Source: Candidatus Heimdallarchaeota archaeon
GTDB taxonomy: Archaea > Asgardarchaeota > Heimdallarchaeia > Heimdallarchaeales > Heimdallarchaeaceae
Length of the DNA: 36,452 bases
Direction of reading: 5' to 3'
NCBI GenBank assembly: GCA_021399345.1
Contig: JAAFKI010000175.1
Location: 1 to 36,452, forward strand
Positions 25,513 through 33,033 of the stretch are shown here, piece after piece (the stretch's first letter is position 1; each line of letters begins with the position of its first letter). The position numbers and the translations under genes are program-made. The notes under the pieces are model-generated. The model ran no database searches. It worked only from the letters and a program-made list of their open reading frames with translations, and was not told the origin of the DNA.

Positions 25513-26778
25513 CTAATTAATAGCTTTAGCAAAATTTTCAAGTGCAGTCAAGAATATTTCGATTTCTTCCATTGTATTGTAAATATATAGTGAAGCACGA
25601 GTTACTCCATCTCCTTTAGCAGGACTCATACCTATTTGATATTGAAATGGGTGCACACACATGTTTCCAGATCGCATTAGAATCTTATTATGTGGCAACA
25701 TTTCGTTGAAATACTCCGTAACATCATTGTGATTCATAGAATCTGATTTTGGCCTAAATGATACAAGAGCTGCTCTTTGTTTATAATCAAGAGGGCCAAG
25801 AACTTCAAATTTTTCTAATTCTAGAACTCCTTCCAAAAGTCTTCTTGAGAAAGCTTGTTCTCTTTTGTGTATGTTATCCAACCCTATTTTTTGTAAGTAG
25901 TCAACAGCTGCACCAGCTCCTAACATGCCACCATAGTTTTGTAATCCTGCCTCGAATTTGTGTGGTGGTGGTAGGTATTTTGGAATAATTTTACCATCTC
26001 TATAGACAACATCCTCAATTACATCACCACCTACAAGAAACATTCCTAGTTTTTCTAGTAGTTCATATTTGCCGTATAGAATACCAACACCTGTGGGACC
26101 ACATGCTTTGTGAACACTCAAAACACTGAAATCAACATCCAATTTTTGTACATCTAACTTATGATGAGGTGCATATTGAGCTTCATCAGAAACCACCCAA
26201 GCTCCATGTTCATGAGCGATTTTAACAATGTCTTCTAAAGGTGCAATGGTTCCGGTAAGGTTTGAAGCATGTACAAATGATACAATCTTAGTTTTATCAT
26301 CTATTTTTTCTTCAAAATCAGTTAGGTCAAAAGTACCATCAGATTTTGCATTTACAATTCGCAATTCACTCCCAGTTTCTTGACATTTCTTGAAGAACGG
26401 GAGCATTCCACTATGATGTTCTAAAGATGTTGTGACAACATTTTCATCTTTCTTTATTGGAAGAGTGGCAGCAACAATGTTCAAACCTTCTGTTGCATTT
26501 CGCGTCCAAACAATTTCATTTGAGCTTTTTGCATTGATAAATGATGCAAGCTTCTGCCTTGATTCTTCAGTAAGTAAACTTGTTTCAATACCAAGGCTAT
26601 GAGTTGACCTTCCCGCGCCACCACAAGCCCCTAGATATTTGTAGTAATATTCCATAGCTTCCCAAACTTGAACTGGTTTGAGTGCCATACATGCTGAATC
26701 AAAATAAATTAGGCTTTTCCCTTCGTAAAGTTCATTTAAAACGGGAAAATCTTTTCTAATACGAGACCAAACAACCAT
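25513..26778 (-). CDS. SufS-like cysteine desulfurase (class V aminotransferase)
   Basis: 421 residues from the ATG at 26778 (a GTG at 26787 is also in frame). PLP-binding Lys224 in SVHKACGPTGVG, SLEHHSG (His121) stacking on the cofactor, SDEAQYAPH with the Asp that contacts the pyridine nitrogen, RGSTHSLG-like N-terminal phosphate region (GRSTHSLG), and a C-terminal RSGNMCVHPFQ containing Cys374 at the place of the SufS persulfide cysteine (usually RxGHHCAQP). It would mobilise sulfur from cysteine. No SufBCD genes are present; the gene follows a small Cys-containing winged-helix gene by 12 nt. Confidence 0.88.
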   Translation of the reverse strand: MVVWSRIRKDFPVLNELYEGKSLIYFDSACMALKPVQVWEAMEYYYKYLGACGGAGRSTHSLGIETSLLTEESRQKLASFINAKSSNEIVWTRNATEGLNIVAATLPIKKDENVVTTSLEHHSGMLPFFKKCQETGSELRIVNAKSDGTFDLTDFEEKIDDKTKIVSFVHASNLTGTIAPLEDIVKIAHEHGAWVVSDEAQYAPHHKLDVQKLDVDFSVLSVHKACGPTGVGILYGKYELLEKLGMFLVGGDVIEDVVYRDGKIIPKYLPPPHKFEAGLQNYGGMLGAGAAVDYLQKIGLDNIHKREQAFSRRLLEGVLELEKFEVLGPLDYKQRAALVSFRPKSDSMNHNDVTEYFNEMLPHNKILMRSGNMCVHPFQYQIGMSPAKGDGVTRASLYIYNTMEEIEIFLTALENFAKAIN

Positions 26779-26790
26779 TTTTATCACACT

Positions 26791-27030
26791 TTATTTGTCT
26801 GGATCTGAGAGGAGCTTCCACTCAAACCCTTCTACTGTCCATTTTCTCTTGACGATTCCTTCTTCAACTAATTGTTTTCCTGCCAAAATTACATCCCCAC
26901 CTGAGGAACATCCAGCACATAAATCAGGAAAAAGATCCCTCATAGCCATAATCTCTTTTGTAGTAGCAGGATTTTTCTTCCTTAAGATTTTAAGTACACA
27001 TTGAACATTACGTTCTTCGAAGTCGCTCAT
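26791..27030 (-). CDS. Small winged-helix-like protein with CxxC motif, upstream of the desulfurase
   Basis: 79 residues. Helical N-terminus (VQCVLKILRKKNPATTKEIM) followed by a C-A-G-C-S-S-G-G-D segment (Cys38, Cys41) and a helix-strand pair GKQLVEEGIVKRKWTVEGFEWKL that reads as the recognition helix and wing of a winged helix. An additional Cys is at position 11. It lies directly ahead of the SufS-like gene on the same strand. An Fe-S or zinc-sensing regulator, or a sulfur acceptor, could be imagined; I do not recognise the family. Confidence 0.65.
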   Translation of the reverse strand: MSDFEERNVQCVLKILRKKNPATTKEIMAMRDLFPDLCAGCSSGGDVILAGKQLVEEGIVKRKWTVEGFEWKLLSDPDK

Positions 27031-27101
27031 AGTATCAAATAGTTAGTCTTAATTGTAAATTTAAATCATTCTACTCTTGTAACCTAAAATCAATATTAAA
27101 T

Positions 27102-28010
27102 TTAGAAAAACTCAGAGAGAGATTTTTGACCCTTTAGCTTCAAGGGTTTTTCAGAAAAAATCATCAAATGGCCATTAATTTTTGAAAGATTAGTAACATA
27201 ATAGCTGTTATTTACTCTGGTAACTAAGAGCTTTCCCTTTACTCCAACAATTATCCCAGTAACTTGTAGTGTTTTTTCAACTTCATTTAATATTGGATTT
27301 ACATCCAATGAAGGAATATCCCCATAATATGAAGATAGGCTTATTTCCTTACGTAATAAGTCTGATGGCTCTGATACAAGAGATTGATTTTCTAGATATG
27401 ACAAAACATCCTTTGTTAATTTTCTAAAATCAGGCAGAGAACGAGTGAGATTATAATTCAATTTTTTCGCTTTTGTTGCTTTTCGTATTGTTTGTGATAT
27501 ACCTAAATCTGAGGAAATTTGTTTTTCAATTGTACGGGCTTCAAATCCATTTTTAACTCTAAGGATTTCTATTGCTACATCAGCTCCTTGATTCATCCAC
27601 CTCTTTAAAGGGTTAAATGAAACACCAACTTTCACGTCATTTGCAATAAGGGCAAGATAAACTGAGCTTTTGTGAGTTTTACAATATTCATAAGCTGCTG
27701 AATTAGCACAATTCCCAAAAGGCTTTGATGCATCACAAAAGAGGAAACAGCGTTGAAAATCTTGTTGTTCACAGGTGTAACATCTATTGTATTGATCAGT
27801 AACTGAATTGTTACAAAAGTAATATTCTTCCTTATTTATTGAATGTCCTATACATATTTTTTCTTCAGATATTGTTACGTTAAAAGAATCACCCGGAGAA
27901 AGAGATTTCTTTATTATTTCGTTAGAATTATGATTTGGTTTTCTCAGAAAAAGAAAGGCAAAAGGAAAGGTTGAAGGATTCCATTTAACAGCTGTTAAGT
28001 GCTCCATCAT
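27102..28010 (-). CDS. DUF2797 family protein (zinc motif plus GIY-YIG-like domain)
   Basis: 302 residues. N-terminal strands are followed by a cysteine-rich stretch (CYTCEQQDFQRCFLFC, plus upstream C), then a GIY-YIG-like core SSVYLALIANDVKVGVSFNP, then LKRWMNQGADVAIEILRVKNG and ARTIEKQI with the family's Glu. The C-terminal strand region is GIIVGVKGKLLV. The catalytic 'Y-x-x-R' style residues are partly present, but nuclease activity is not established. It is 16 nt downstream of FAU-1, on the same strand. Confidence 0.8.
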   Translation of the reverse strand: MMEHLTAVKWNPSTFPFAFLFLRKPNHNSNEIIKKSLSPGDSFNVTISEEKICIGHSINKEEYYFCNNSVTDQYNRCYTCEQQDFQRCFLFCDASKPFGNCANSAAYEYCKTHKSSVYLALIANDVKVGVSFNPLKRWMNQGADVAIEILRVKNGFEARTIEKQISSDLGISQTIRKATKAKKLNYNLTRSLPDFRKLTKDVLSYLENQSLVSEPSDLLRKEISLSSYYGDIPSLDVNPILNEVEKTLQVTGIIVGVKGKLLVTRVNNSYYVTNLSKINGHLMIFSEKPLKLKGQKSLSEFF

Positions 28011-28026
28011 AGAATTCCCCTTAGTA

Positions 28027-29463
28027 TTATTCAGACATTACAAGTATATGTTCTTCTCCAGCAGATAGTTGTTTTTGACATTCTTCAAAAATCAAATATA
28101 TTTTTTCTTTGAGCTGAGTAGAAATAATTCCTTTATCTGTTAAATGATCAATAAGACCTTCATCGATAGTTTTTATCTCTTCTTCCTTTTTAACTAAAAG
28201 TAGTCCTAAGTCAATATATCTGAGTTTTCCACCACTGCAAAGCTCTATGGGTGTCACTATTTTTACTGTTTCACCTAAAAGATTGTCGTCTCGAAGAATC
28301 TTCATATGTAGCGACCAACTGTTTTCTTTGGCAATTATGGAGGAAGTATCACCCTGACTAATATCTATATCAAGACTATAATGGACACCTCGAGAGGATC
28401 TAAAGCTTCTTTTGATGATTAGAACATCATCTGACCAACTTAACTGACCTAAGATTCTTTCTTGGGGAGGAGAAGTCAATTTATATTCTTGCAAATACAT
28501 AATAGAATTATCACTGAAGTCGTTATCTAAAATAATATCTTTAAGGATAGTCGATATCTTACTTCCATCTAAATCTTCTGCAATTCTTTCAGCAAAAGTT
28601 GTAGTAAGTTTTAGTTCTTGTGAGTAAGCCATGAACCAGTGATACATAGGTATTGTTGGAATTACCTTGTTTCTGATTTCTGTAAGTCTTTCCTTGGCAT
28701 CTTTAACTAGCAAAACATGAGCAACAGTTTGTCCAGCTTGTAATATTCCAGGCCCATATGACGAACCAGAGATTAGTAAGTCAAGTTCTTCGGCTCTTTG
28801 AACGAGTTGATCAATGTCAGCCTGAATTGCTTCTTGAGGAGCTTTAGTGGCACTAGTTCTCATAATTAAACCGTGATCTTGAGGACGCAAATTTTTACCT
28901 AACTCAAATAATTTATCTCTATCCTCTTTAGGTAATTTTCTTGAAACTCTGACAAAATTCGCGTATCTTTCTAATATTACAGATTGACCAGGAAAATGAA
29001 TAACTGTTGAACAAACAGGTAATTGATCTTCAAATATGTTAAGTTGTTTAATTTGAACTACTACTTTTTGCCCCCGATGGAAACTTGAACCGAATAAAAT
29101 AGCATTGACATTTTCTCCTATATCTATTACTGAAAGATTTTTCTCACTATTTACATGCACAACCTTACCGTTGTAAACGGCGTGTAACTGAATTGGGTGT
29201 TGGAGAATTATTGAATTAGGAATTTGTTTATGAAACAAAGCAGTAATTGAGGAAACATATTCTTCATCTCCTTCTATGGAGATTCCATAACCTCCTAAAA
29301 TGTCCTGAATTTCAATATCATAAGGAGCCAGTTTTTCTTCAATTTTGAATAGAGAAAGTTGTTCTGAAAGAGGTTGAACAAGTTCAAAGTTTAAATTTTC
29401 AGACACTAATTTGATTAGTGCAACATCATAAATACTTCTTACACGAAATGTTGGAGATACCAT
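28027..29463 (-). CDS. fau-1: RNase/RNA-binding protein FAU-1 family
   Basis: 478 residues, the family's usual length. The middle (about 175-300) is related to RNase E/G: LERYANFVRVSRKLPKEDR then RDKLFELGKNLRPQDHGLIMRTSA. The C-terminal DUF402-like part begins around 370 (IIKRSFRSSRGVHYSLDI). FAU-1 binds AU-rich RNA and matures 5S rRNA in Pyrococcus (established for the family). ATG at 29463 or GTG at 29466. It forms an operon with DUF2797. Confidence 0.88.
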   Translation of the reverse strand: MVSPTFRVRSIYDVALIKLVSENLNFELVQPLSEQLSLFKIEEKLAPYDIEIQDILGGYGISIEGDEEYVSSITALFHKQIPNSIILQHPIQLHAVYNGKVVHVNSEKNLSVIDIGENVNAILFGSSFHRGQKVVVQIKQLNIFEDQLPVCSTVIHFPGQSVILERYANFVRVSRKLPKEDRDKLFELGKNLRPQDHGLIMRTSATKAPQEAIQADIDQLVQRAEELDLLISGSSYGPGILQAGQTVAHVLLVKDAKERLTEIRNKVIPTIPMYHWFMAYSQELKLTTTFAERIAEDLDGSKISTILKDIILDNDFSDNSIMYLQEYKLTSPPQERILGQLSWSDDVLIIKRSFRSSRGVHYSLDIDISQGDTSSIIAKENSWSLHMKILRDDNLLGETVKIVTPIELCSGGKLRYIDLGLLLVKKEEEIKTIDEGLIDHLTDKGIISTQLKEKIYLIFEECQKQLSAGEEHILVMSE

Positions 29464-29539
29464 CACAAAGTCACCTATAGGCAGAAATTAACTGCACTGA
29501 ATAAAAACTTAATGAAATAAAAGTTTGAGAAATCATTGG

Positions 29540-29619
29540 AGCCAGGACGGGGATTTGAACCCCGGAGGCTAATGCCAGAGGTTTTCGAGACCCCCGCCGT
29601 ACCACTTGGCTATCCTGGC
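29540..29619 (-). tRNA. tRNA-Ser(CGA), no intron
   Basis: Minus strand: acceptor GCCAGGA with TCCTGGC, D stem GCC/GGC, anticodon stem GGGGT/ACCTC around CTCGAAA (anticodon CGA), a long variable arm with stem GGC/GCC, T arm CGGGG TTCAAAT CCCCG. CCA is encoded (29539-29537). The discriminator reads T (U73), unlike the G73 usual for serine. Confidence 0.95.
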
Positions 29620-29649
29620 ATTAAAGGGTAAAATAGATAATTGTGAGGA

Positions 29650-30240
29650 TTAAAAACGGATAAATTGTCTACTACCACAGTTAGTACAACCTGTAGAAGA
29701 GCAATTGGAACAGTAATGCTTTCCACATTTAGCGCATTTAGAGGCTGCTTTATTACTGCAATTAGTGCACCCTCTTATGCCTATACGATGACTAATTTTT
29801 ACTCCAGCATAAATACTACCAATAACTACACCTATCCCAATTATAGATAAAAGAATTGGACGAATTATTCTCCAAGCTTGTGATGTGTCTGGAGAAGAAT
29901 CTTTCACCAATTTTACTACGGTTGTATCATAATATTCGACTAAATTCCCCACTGGATCAACCCATGTAATATAGGGTTTCACTTCACCTATCATCATCCC
30001 AATAATCTCATCAATAAAATTGACATTTATTACTCCTGGGTTCACAGTAATTCTGAAAGGACCATCTGCAGTATAATTATTGGAAAATTCTCCATTTATC
30101 CAGCTTTCAAAAGCCACATCAACAATATCATCATACTCCACCCCATAAAGCTGGTCATAGGCTTCTACTGTTGTGAACTGAGTAAGAACTAACAACGATA
30201 TAACAACAAGTAATAGTGTATAATGGAAGCGACGACTCAT
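29650..30240 (-). CDS. Membrane protein: FKBP-like ectodomain, one TM helix, eight-Cys zinc module (paralog A)
   Basis: 196 residues from the ATG at 30240. Signal peptide (1-27), ectodomain (28-122) whose pattern GVEYDDIVDVAFESWINGE ... IDEIIGMMIGEVKPYITW follows the FKBP/SlyD scheme (charged start, Gly-Met-x-x-Gly-Glu block at 81-86). One TM helix (about 126-148), then a cytoplasmic tail with Cys158, 161, 169, 172, 177, 180, 185, 188: spacing C-x2-C-x7-C-x2-C-x4-C-x2-C-x4-C-x2-C, ending RQFIRF. Cysteine count suggests two zinc ions. Paralog B is immediately upstream with identical Cys spacing. Isomerase activity is doubtful, since FKBP catalytic residues are not clearly present. Confidence 0.75.
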   Translation of the reverse strand: MSRRFHYTLLLVVISLLVLTQFTTVEAYDQLYGVEYDDIVDVAFESWINGEFSNNYTADGPFRITVNPGVINVNFIDEIIGMMIGEVKPYITWVDPVGNLVEYYDTTVVKLVKDSSPDTSQAWRIIRPILLSIIGIGVVIGSIYAGVKISHRIGIRGCTNCSNKAASKCAKCGKHYCSNCSSTGCTNCGSRQFIRF

Positions 30241-30292
30241 TAAGGAGAGAGAAGTAAGAAAACTTAAAAGAATTTCGAAGGGACACATCAAA

Positions 30293-30925
30293 TCATTTGA
30301 ATCTAATGAGGGATCTTCCTTTGCAATTTGGACAACCACTAGAATAACAGCTATCGCAAAATGCTTGACCACAGTTCTTACAAGTACCTAGAGCACTTTT
30401 TTTGCAAACCATACATCGTTTACCGAAAATCTTAGGATAAAAACGATAACCTCCATAAATTAGGAATATTGCCCCTGCTGTCCCTAAAATTCCTCCACCT
30501 ATCACAAGAACCCAATATCCGAAACTTTTCGTTGGTGGTTCAGTTGGAAGTTCAGTAACATGATAACCATTAATCTTGTAAATCTGGAGATTATAATAGG
30601 TTAAAGCTAGACCTACATAAGGTCCGTAAATAAAACCGTCCTCAGGTATTAGATCAACTTTGTCCTTTATTTCTCCGTTTCTCATGCCAATAAGGTGTTG
30701 ATATAGACCAAGAGGATCAATGCTAGTAGTTCTGATAACTATTTTAACAGGATCTTCCTCATCGCGTTCTTCAACAAGCGATCCATTAACATACAGCTGG
30801 TAGCCATAATCAAGAAGGTCCCCATCCTCTACAACATATTTATCCGCAGAAGCAGGAGTACTAACTATTGATAACCCTACAATCAGAGGTACAACAAACA
30901 TGAATAATAGAGCATATCGCTTCAT
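30293..30925 (-). CDS. Membrane protein: FKBP-like ectodomain, one TM helix, eight-Cys zinc module (paralog B)
   Basis: 210 residues from the ATG at 30925 (MKRYALLFMF...). A longer frame exists upstream but it runs through the tRNA-Asp gene and is rejected. Signal peptide (1-27), FKBP/SlyD-like ectodomain (28-120): VVEDGDLLDYGYQLYVNGSL, then LYQHLIGMRNGEIKDKVDLI and PEDGFIYGPYVGLALTYY. TM helix about 137-160. The cytoplasmic tail has Cys171, 174, 182, 185, 190, 193, 198, 201, spaced exactly as in paralog A, ending RSLIRFK. It is 52 nt upstream of paralog A in the same direction: a tandem duplication that has diverged mainly outside the cell. Confidence 0.78.
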   Translation of the reverse strand: MKRYALLFMFVVPLIVGLSIVSTPASADKYVVEDGDLLDYGYQLYVNGSLVEERDEEDPVKIVIRTTSIDPLGLYQHLIGMRNGEIKDKVDLIPEDGFIYGPYVGLALTYYNLQIYKINGYHVTELPTEPPTKSFGYWVLVIGGGILGTAGAIFLIYGGYRFYPKIFGKRCMVCKKSALGTCKNCGQAFCDSCYSSGCPNCKGRSLIRFK

Positions 30926-31017
30926 CAAGAACAATTGACTATTGAAATAATAAAAAGCTATCGAATAAAAAGATATAAATGGCGAGGCAGCCGGGATTTG
31001 AACCCGGGTCGAAGGAG

Positions 31018-31048
31018 TTCGGCATTCAATGCAAGACTGCAAGGAATT
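31018..31048 (-). other. tRNA-Asp intron 2, canonical position 37/38, 31 nt
   Basis: Bulge-helix-bulge: outer helix GGGGA/TCCTT, central CTGT/GCCG (one mismatch, U33 with C), bulges CA^A and AA^C, inner helix ATTC/GAAT. A further TGCA/TGCA stem caps the intron. Splicing leaves loop CTGTCAC. Confidence 0.85.
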
Positions 31049-31064
31049 TGACAGTCCCCCATCA

Positions 31065-31095
31065 TTAACCAGAGATGGTACACAACCTTTCTCTT
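31065..31095 (-). other. tRNA-Asp intron 1, non-canonical position 21/22, 31 nt
   Basis: Of the phases I tested, only this one gave a clean motif. Inner helix AGAGA/TCTCT (5 bp), central helix GGCC/GGTT (two G-U pairs), bulges TA^A and AA^T. The outer helix is weak (one G-U pair). Removal joins A21 to TGAT and gives a normal D arm. Length is fixed at 31 nt by the tRNA structure. Confidence 0.75.
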
Positions 31096-31155
31096 TAGGC
31101 CAGGCTAAACTACTGCCCCAAGTTTTTATCTCCCGTTTCTTTTCTTACTTTATTT

Positions 31156-31164
31156 TTTAAATAT
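31156..31164 (-). promoter_or_regulatory. TATA box for tRNA-Asp
   Basis: In minus-strand sense atatttaaa lies about 37-45 nt upstream of the tRNA 5' end, the spacing expected for an archaeal promoter with a short precursor leader. Confidence 0.4.
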
Positions 31165-31226
31165 GTCGGTTTATTCCAAAACAGTTATCGTCTAGTAATA
31201 TTTTGAATTATCATAGTATAAAGTAA

Positions 31227-31463
31227 CTACATGAAATCTTCTAATCCTACTTGTTTCTTGGTTCTCTGAAAATCCTTCAGTTCCTTATCCTTCTGGTCAA
31301 TGAACCATTGTTTAATGAGTTTGGTTGCAGGATCAACAACAGATTTAGGTATCCAGATAGGAGTATCAACAAAACCATCAATGAGAGCAAGAAAAGCTTT
31401 CTCAGTCTCTATATCTACCTTACCTAACAAATAATCTGAATACTTACTCTGTTTCTTTTCCAT
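31227..31463 (-). CDS. Uncharacterised small protein with IWIPKS motif
   Basis: 78 residues, acidic and basic residues balanced, no membrane segment. The middle reads ETEKAFLALIDGFVDTPIW then IPKSVV, resembling from memory small phage or plasmid proteins with a 'kA....dg...WiPKS' core; not verified. The ATG at 31463 is the only start. Codon use and amino acid composition look genuine. Family not recognised. Confidence 0.55.
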   Translation of the reverse strand: MEKKQSKYSDYLLGKVDIETEKAFLALIDGFVDTPIWIPKSVVDPATKLIKQWFIDQKDKELKDFQRTKKQVGLEDFM

Positions 31464-31566
31464 GTCAAAAAGAAAAAGAGATTTGGGTTTATAATTATGA
31501 AGGTAATTGTTTATCTATCTTGTATTATCTCACTTCTCTTATTGAACAAATGTAAGAATCTACAAG

Positions 31567-32367
31567 ATGAAAATCTATTTATCAAATAAAGAAAATCATC
31601 ACAATATAATGTCAATAGATAACTCCAATATCGAAGTGATGCCTGTTAAGTATGATTTCTATAGCAAATTAATGAAAGTTATATTGGATAATGCAAACCA
31701 ATTCAGAAAAGATGCACAATTACTTAGAGAAAAACTTTCCTTTGGACATGCATACTCGTTAGCTATTTTAGGTTTTGAAGAATTGAGTAAATGTTGGTTT
31801 GTTTTTGGTCTATTCCTTGGAGAGTATGAAGCATCTGATGACATTGTTTCTGATATTACTAGTGTTCATCTGACCAAACAAGAATTAGGTTGGCAGATTA
31901 TTGCAATGATTGTTATGATGGAATGGTTTGAGGAAACCCAATTTCAAGATGAAATTCAAGAACTCTTCAAACAGTTGACAAAAGGTGTTATTAATCTTGA
32001 AACTTACACAAAGAAATATATGAAATTTGCAGAAAGGGAAAGTAACTCATCTGATCTTGCACAACGAGTTCTTAAGTTAGAAGAAGTTAGCAAAAAACTT
32101 GAAGCAGATAATAAGTATATGATGAAAAAAAAGAATGAGGGATTCTATGTTGATTTTGATTTAATAAAAAGAAAAATTACAAGTTCCCCTGATAAATTTA
32201 TTTTAGGCGACATACAATTTATTGATACATTCGATGGCTTTTATCTTTATACTGAAGAATTGTTCAAAGCAATTTTAGATAATCTCAAACGAAAAAGTAT
32301 TCAAGAAGCTTTAAAGAATACAAGAGCAATGTTTAGGCGACTCAGAAATCATTTAGTATTAAAATAG
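31567..32367 (+). CDS. AbiV-like HEPN-domain protein
   Basis: 266 residues, all helical. The AbiV pattern can be followed: LRE... AYSLAILGFEELSKCWF (Glu71-Glu72 to Lys75), VHLTKQ (H101-K104), a GFYVDFD segment at 192-198 and a C-terminal R257-x4-H262 (FRRLRNHLV) of the HEPN RxxxxH type. AbiV in Lactococcus aborts phage infection by blocking translation; HEPN proteins are commonly RNases. Here no antitoxin or partner is adjacent, so a stand-alone defence or RNase role is an inference. Confidence 0.6.
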   Translation: MKIYLSNKENHHNIMSIDNSNIEVMPVKYDFYSKLMKVILDNANQFRKDAQLLREKLSFGHAYSLAILGFEELSKCWFVFGLFLGEYEASDDIVSDITSVHLTKQELGWQIIAMIVMMEWFEETQFQDEIQELFKQLTKGVINLETYTKKYMKFAERESNSSDLAQRVLKLEEVSKKLEADNKYMMKKKNEGFYVDFDLIKRKITSSPDKFILGDIQFIDTFDGFYLYTEELFKAILDNLKRKSIQEALKNTRAMFRRLRNHLVLK

Positions 32368-32507
32368 GTTCATAAATGAGATATTCAGTTAGTCAATCTA
32401 ATGTTTTGTTTTACTACAGGGTATTTTTGAGAAACTATTAAATACCTATTTACAGTATTTTAAGAATATTACTTGAGAGATAGCTTGAGATAAGGAGGGA
32501 AATTCAA

Positions 32508-32870
32508 ATGGGTAATAGGGAAGAACATATTTCATTAGGAATGGCAATTGGGGCACCTATTATAATTGGTATGTTGGTAGGATTTGCTGATAGTTTTGCT
32601 GCAGGTTTATGGCAAGCTCTCTTAGGATTATTTCTTTTAGCTGTTGGATCTGTTCTACCTGATTGGTTGGAACCTCCTACACATTGGAATCACAGACAAG
32701 AAAATCACTCTAAAGAAACTCTATATGGAACAGGCATCTTTTCTGCTGTTTCAATTGTTCTAGTTATTCTTCATGACTCGGCATGGATAATATTATTTGG
32801 TTTACTTTTTGGTTACTCTTTACATTTGCTTCTAGATTCTACAACTAAAATGGGATTACCAGATGAATAA
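32508..32870 (+). CDS. YdjM/DUF457-like membrane metal-dependent hydrolase family protein
   Basis: 120 residues, three or four membrane helices (about 11-30, 33-50, 75-92, 93-112). Motif GSVLPDWLEPP (47-57) with NHRQENHS (61-68) and C-terminal YSLHLLLDSTTKMGLP are the family's 'LPD.D.P..H..HRg..HS ... HL.lD..T..G' pattern, here with LPD-W-L-E-P. A strong ribosome binding site (aaggaggg, about 32492-32499) precedes the ATG. The N-terminus contains His7. Function in archaea is unknown. Confidence 0.8.
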   Translation: MGNREEHISLGMAIGAPIIIGMLVGFADSFAAGLWQALLGLFLLAVGSVLPDWLEPPTHWNHRQENHSKETLYGTGIFSAVSIVLVILHDSAWIILFGLLFGYSLHLLLDSTTKMGLPDE

Positions 32871-33033
32871 TAATTTAATCAAACCCATACTTTGATGATA
32901 GATAGTAAGGTAAGCACTAAAGCAATTAAAGTAAGAAAGAGTTCTTAAAAGTTGAACAAAACGCAATTTAAACCGTTTTAGTAATTAAATACTCACTAAA
33001 AACTTAAATAATTTAACACTAATTTTAAACAAT

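Larger units (their letters stand above)
30983..31119 (-). tRNA. tRNA-Asp(GTC) with two introns
   Basis: Minus strand: acceptor GGGGCAG with CTGCCTC (one G-T pair), discriminator G, encoded CCA (30982-30980). T arm CCGGG TTCAAAT CCCGG; variable loop CGAC. The anticodon stem GGGGA/TCCTT and loop CTGTCAC (anticodon GTC, with C38 after splicing) form only when two 31-nt segments are removed (31065-31095 and 31018-31048). The spliced product is 75 nt. Its D arm reads GTTT - AGCCTGGCCTA - TGAT, agreeing with the TGAT of the intronless tRNA-Val at 18705-18779. Confidence 0.9.

Noticed and set aside
30241..30372. N-terminal extension of paralog A by 44 residues
   Set aside because: It overlaps the end of paralog B; the ATG at 30240 begins a proper signal peptide.
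30926..31042. N-terminal extension of paralog B by 39 residues
   Set aside because: It overlaps the tRNA-Asp gene and has no signal-peptide logic; the ATG at 30925 starts a clean signal peptide.
31059..31101. Alternative placements of tRNA-Asp intron 1 (in the D loop after CCTGG, or at 23/24)
   Set aside because: They give the right length but no bulge-helix-bulge, while the 21/22 placement gives paired inner and central helices and a normal D arm.
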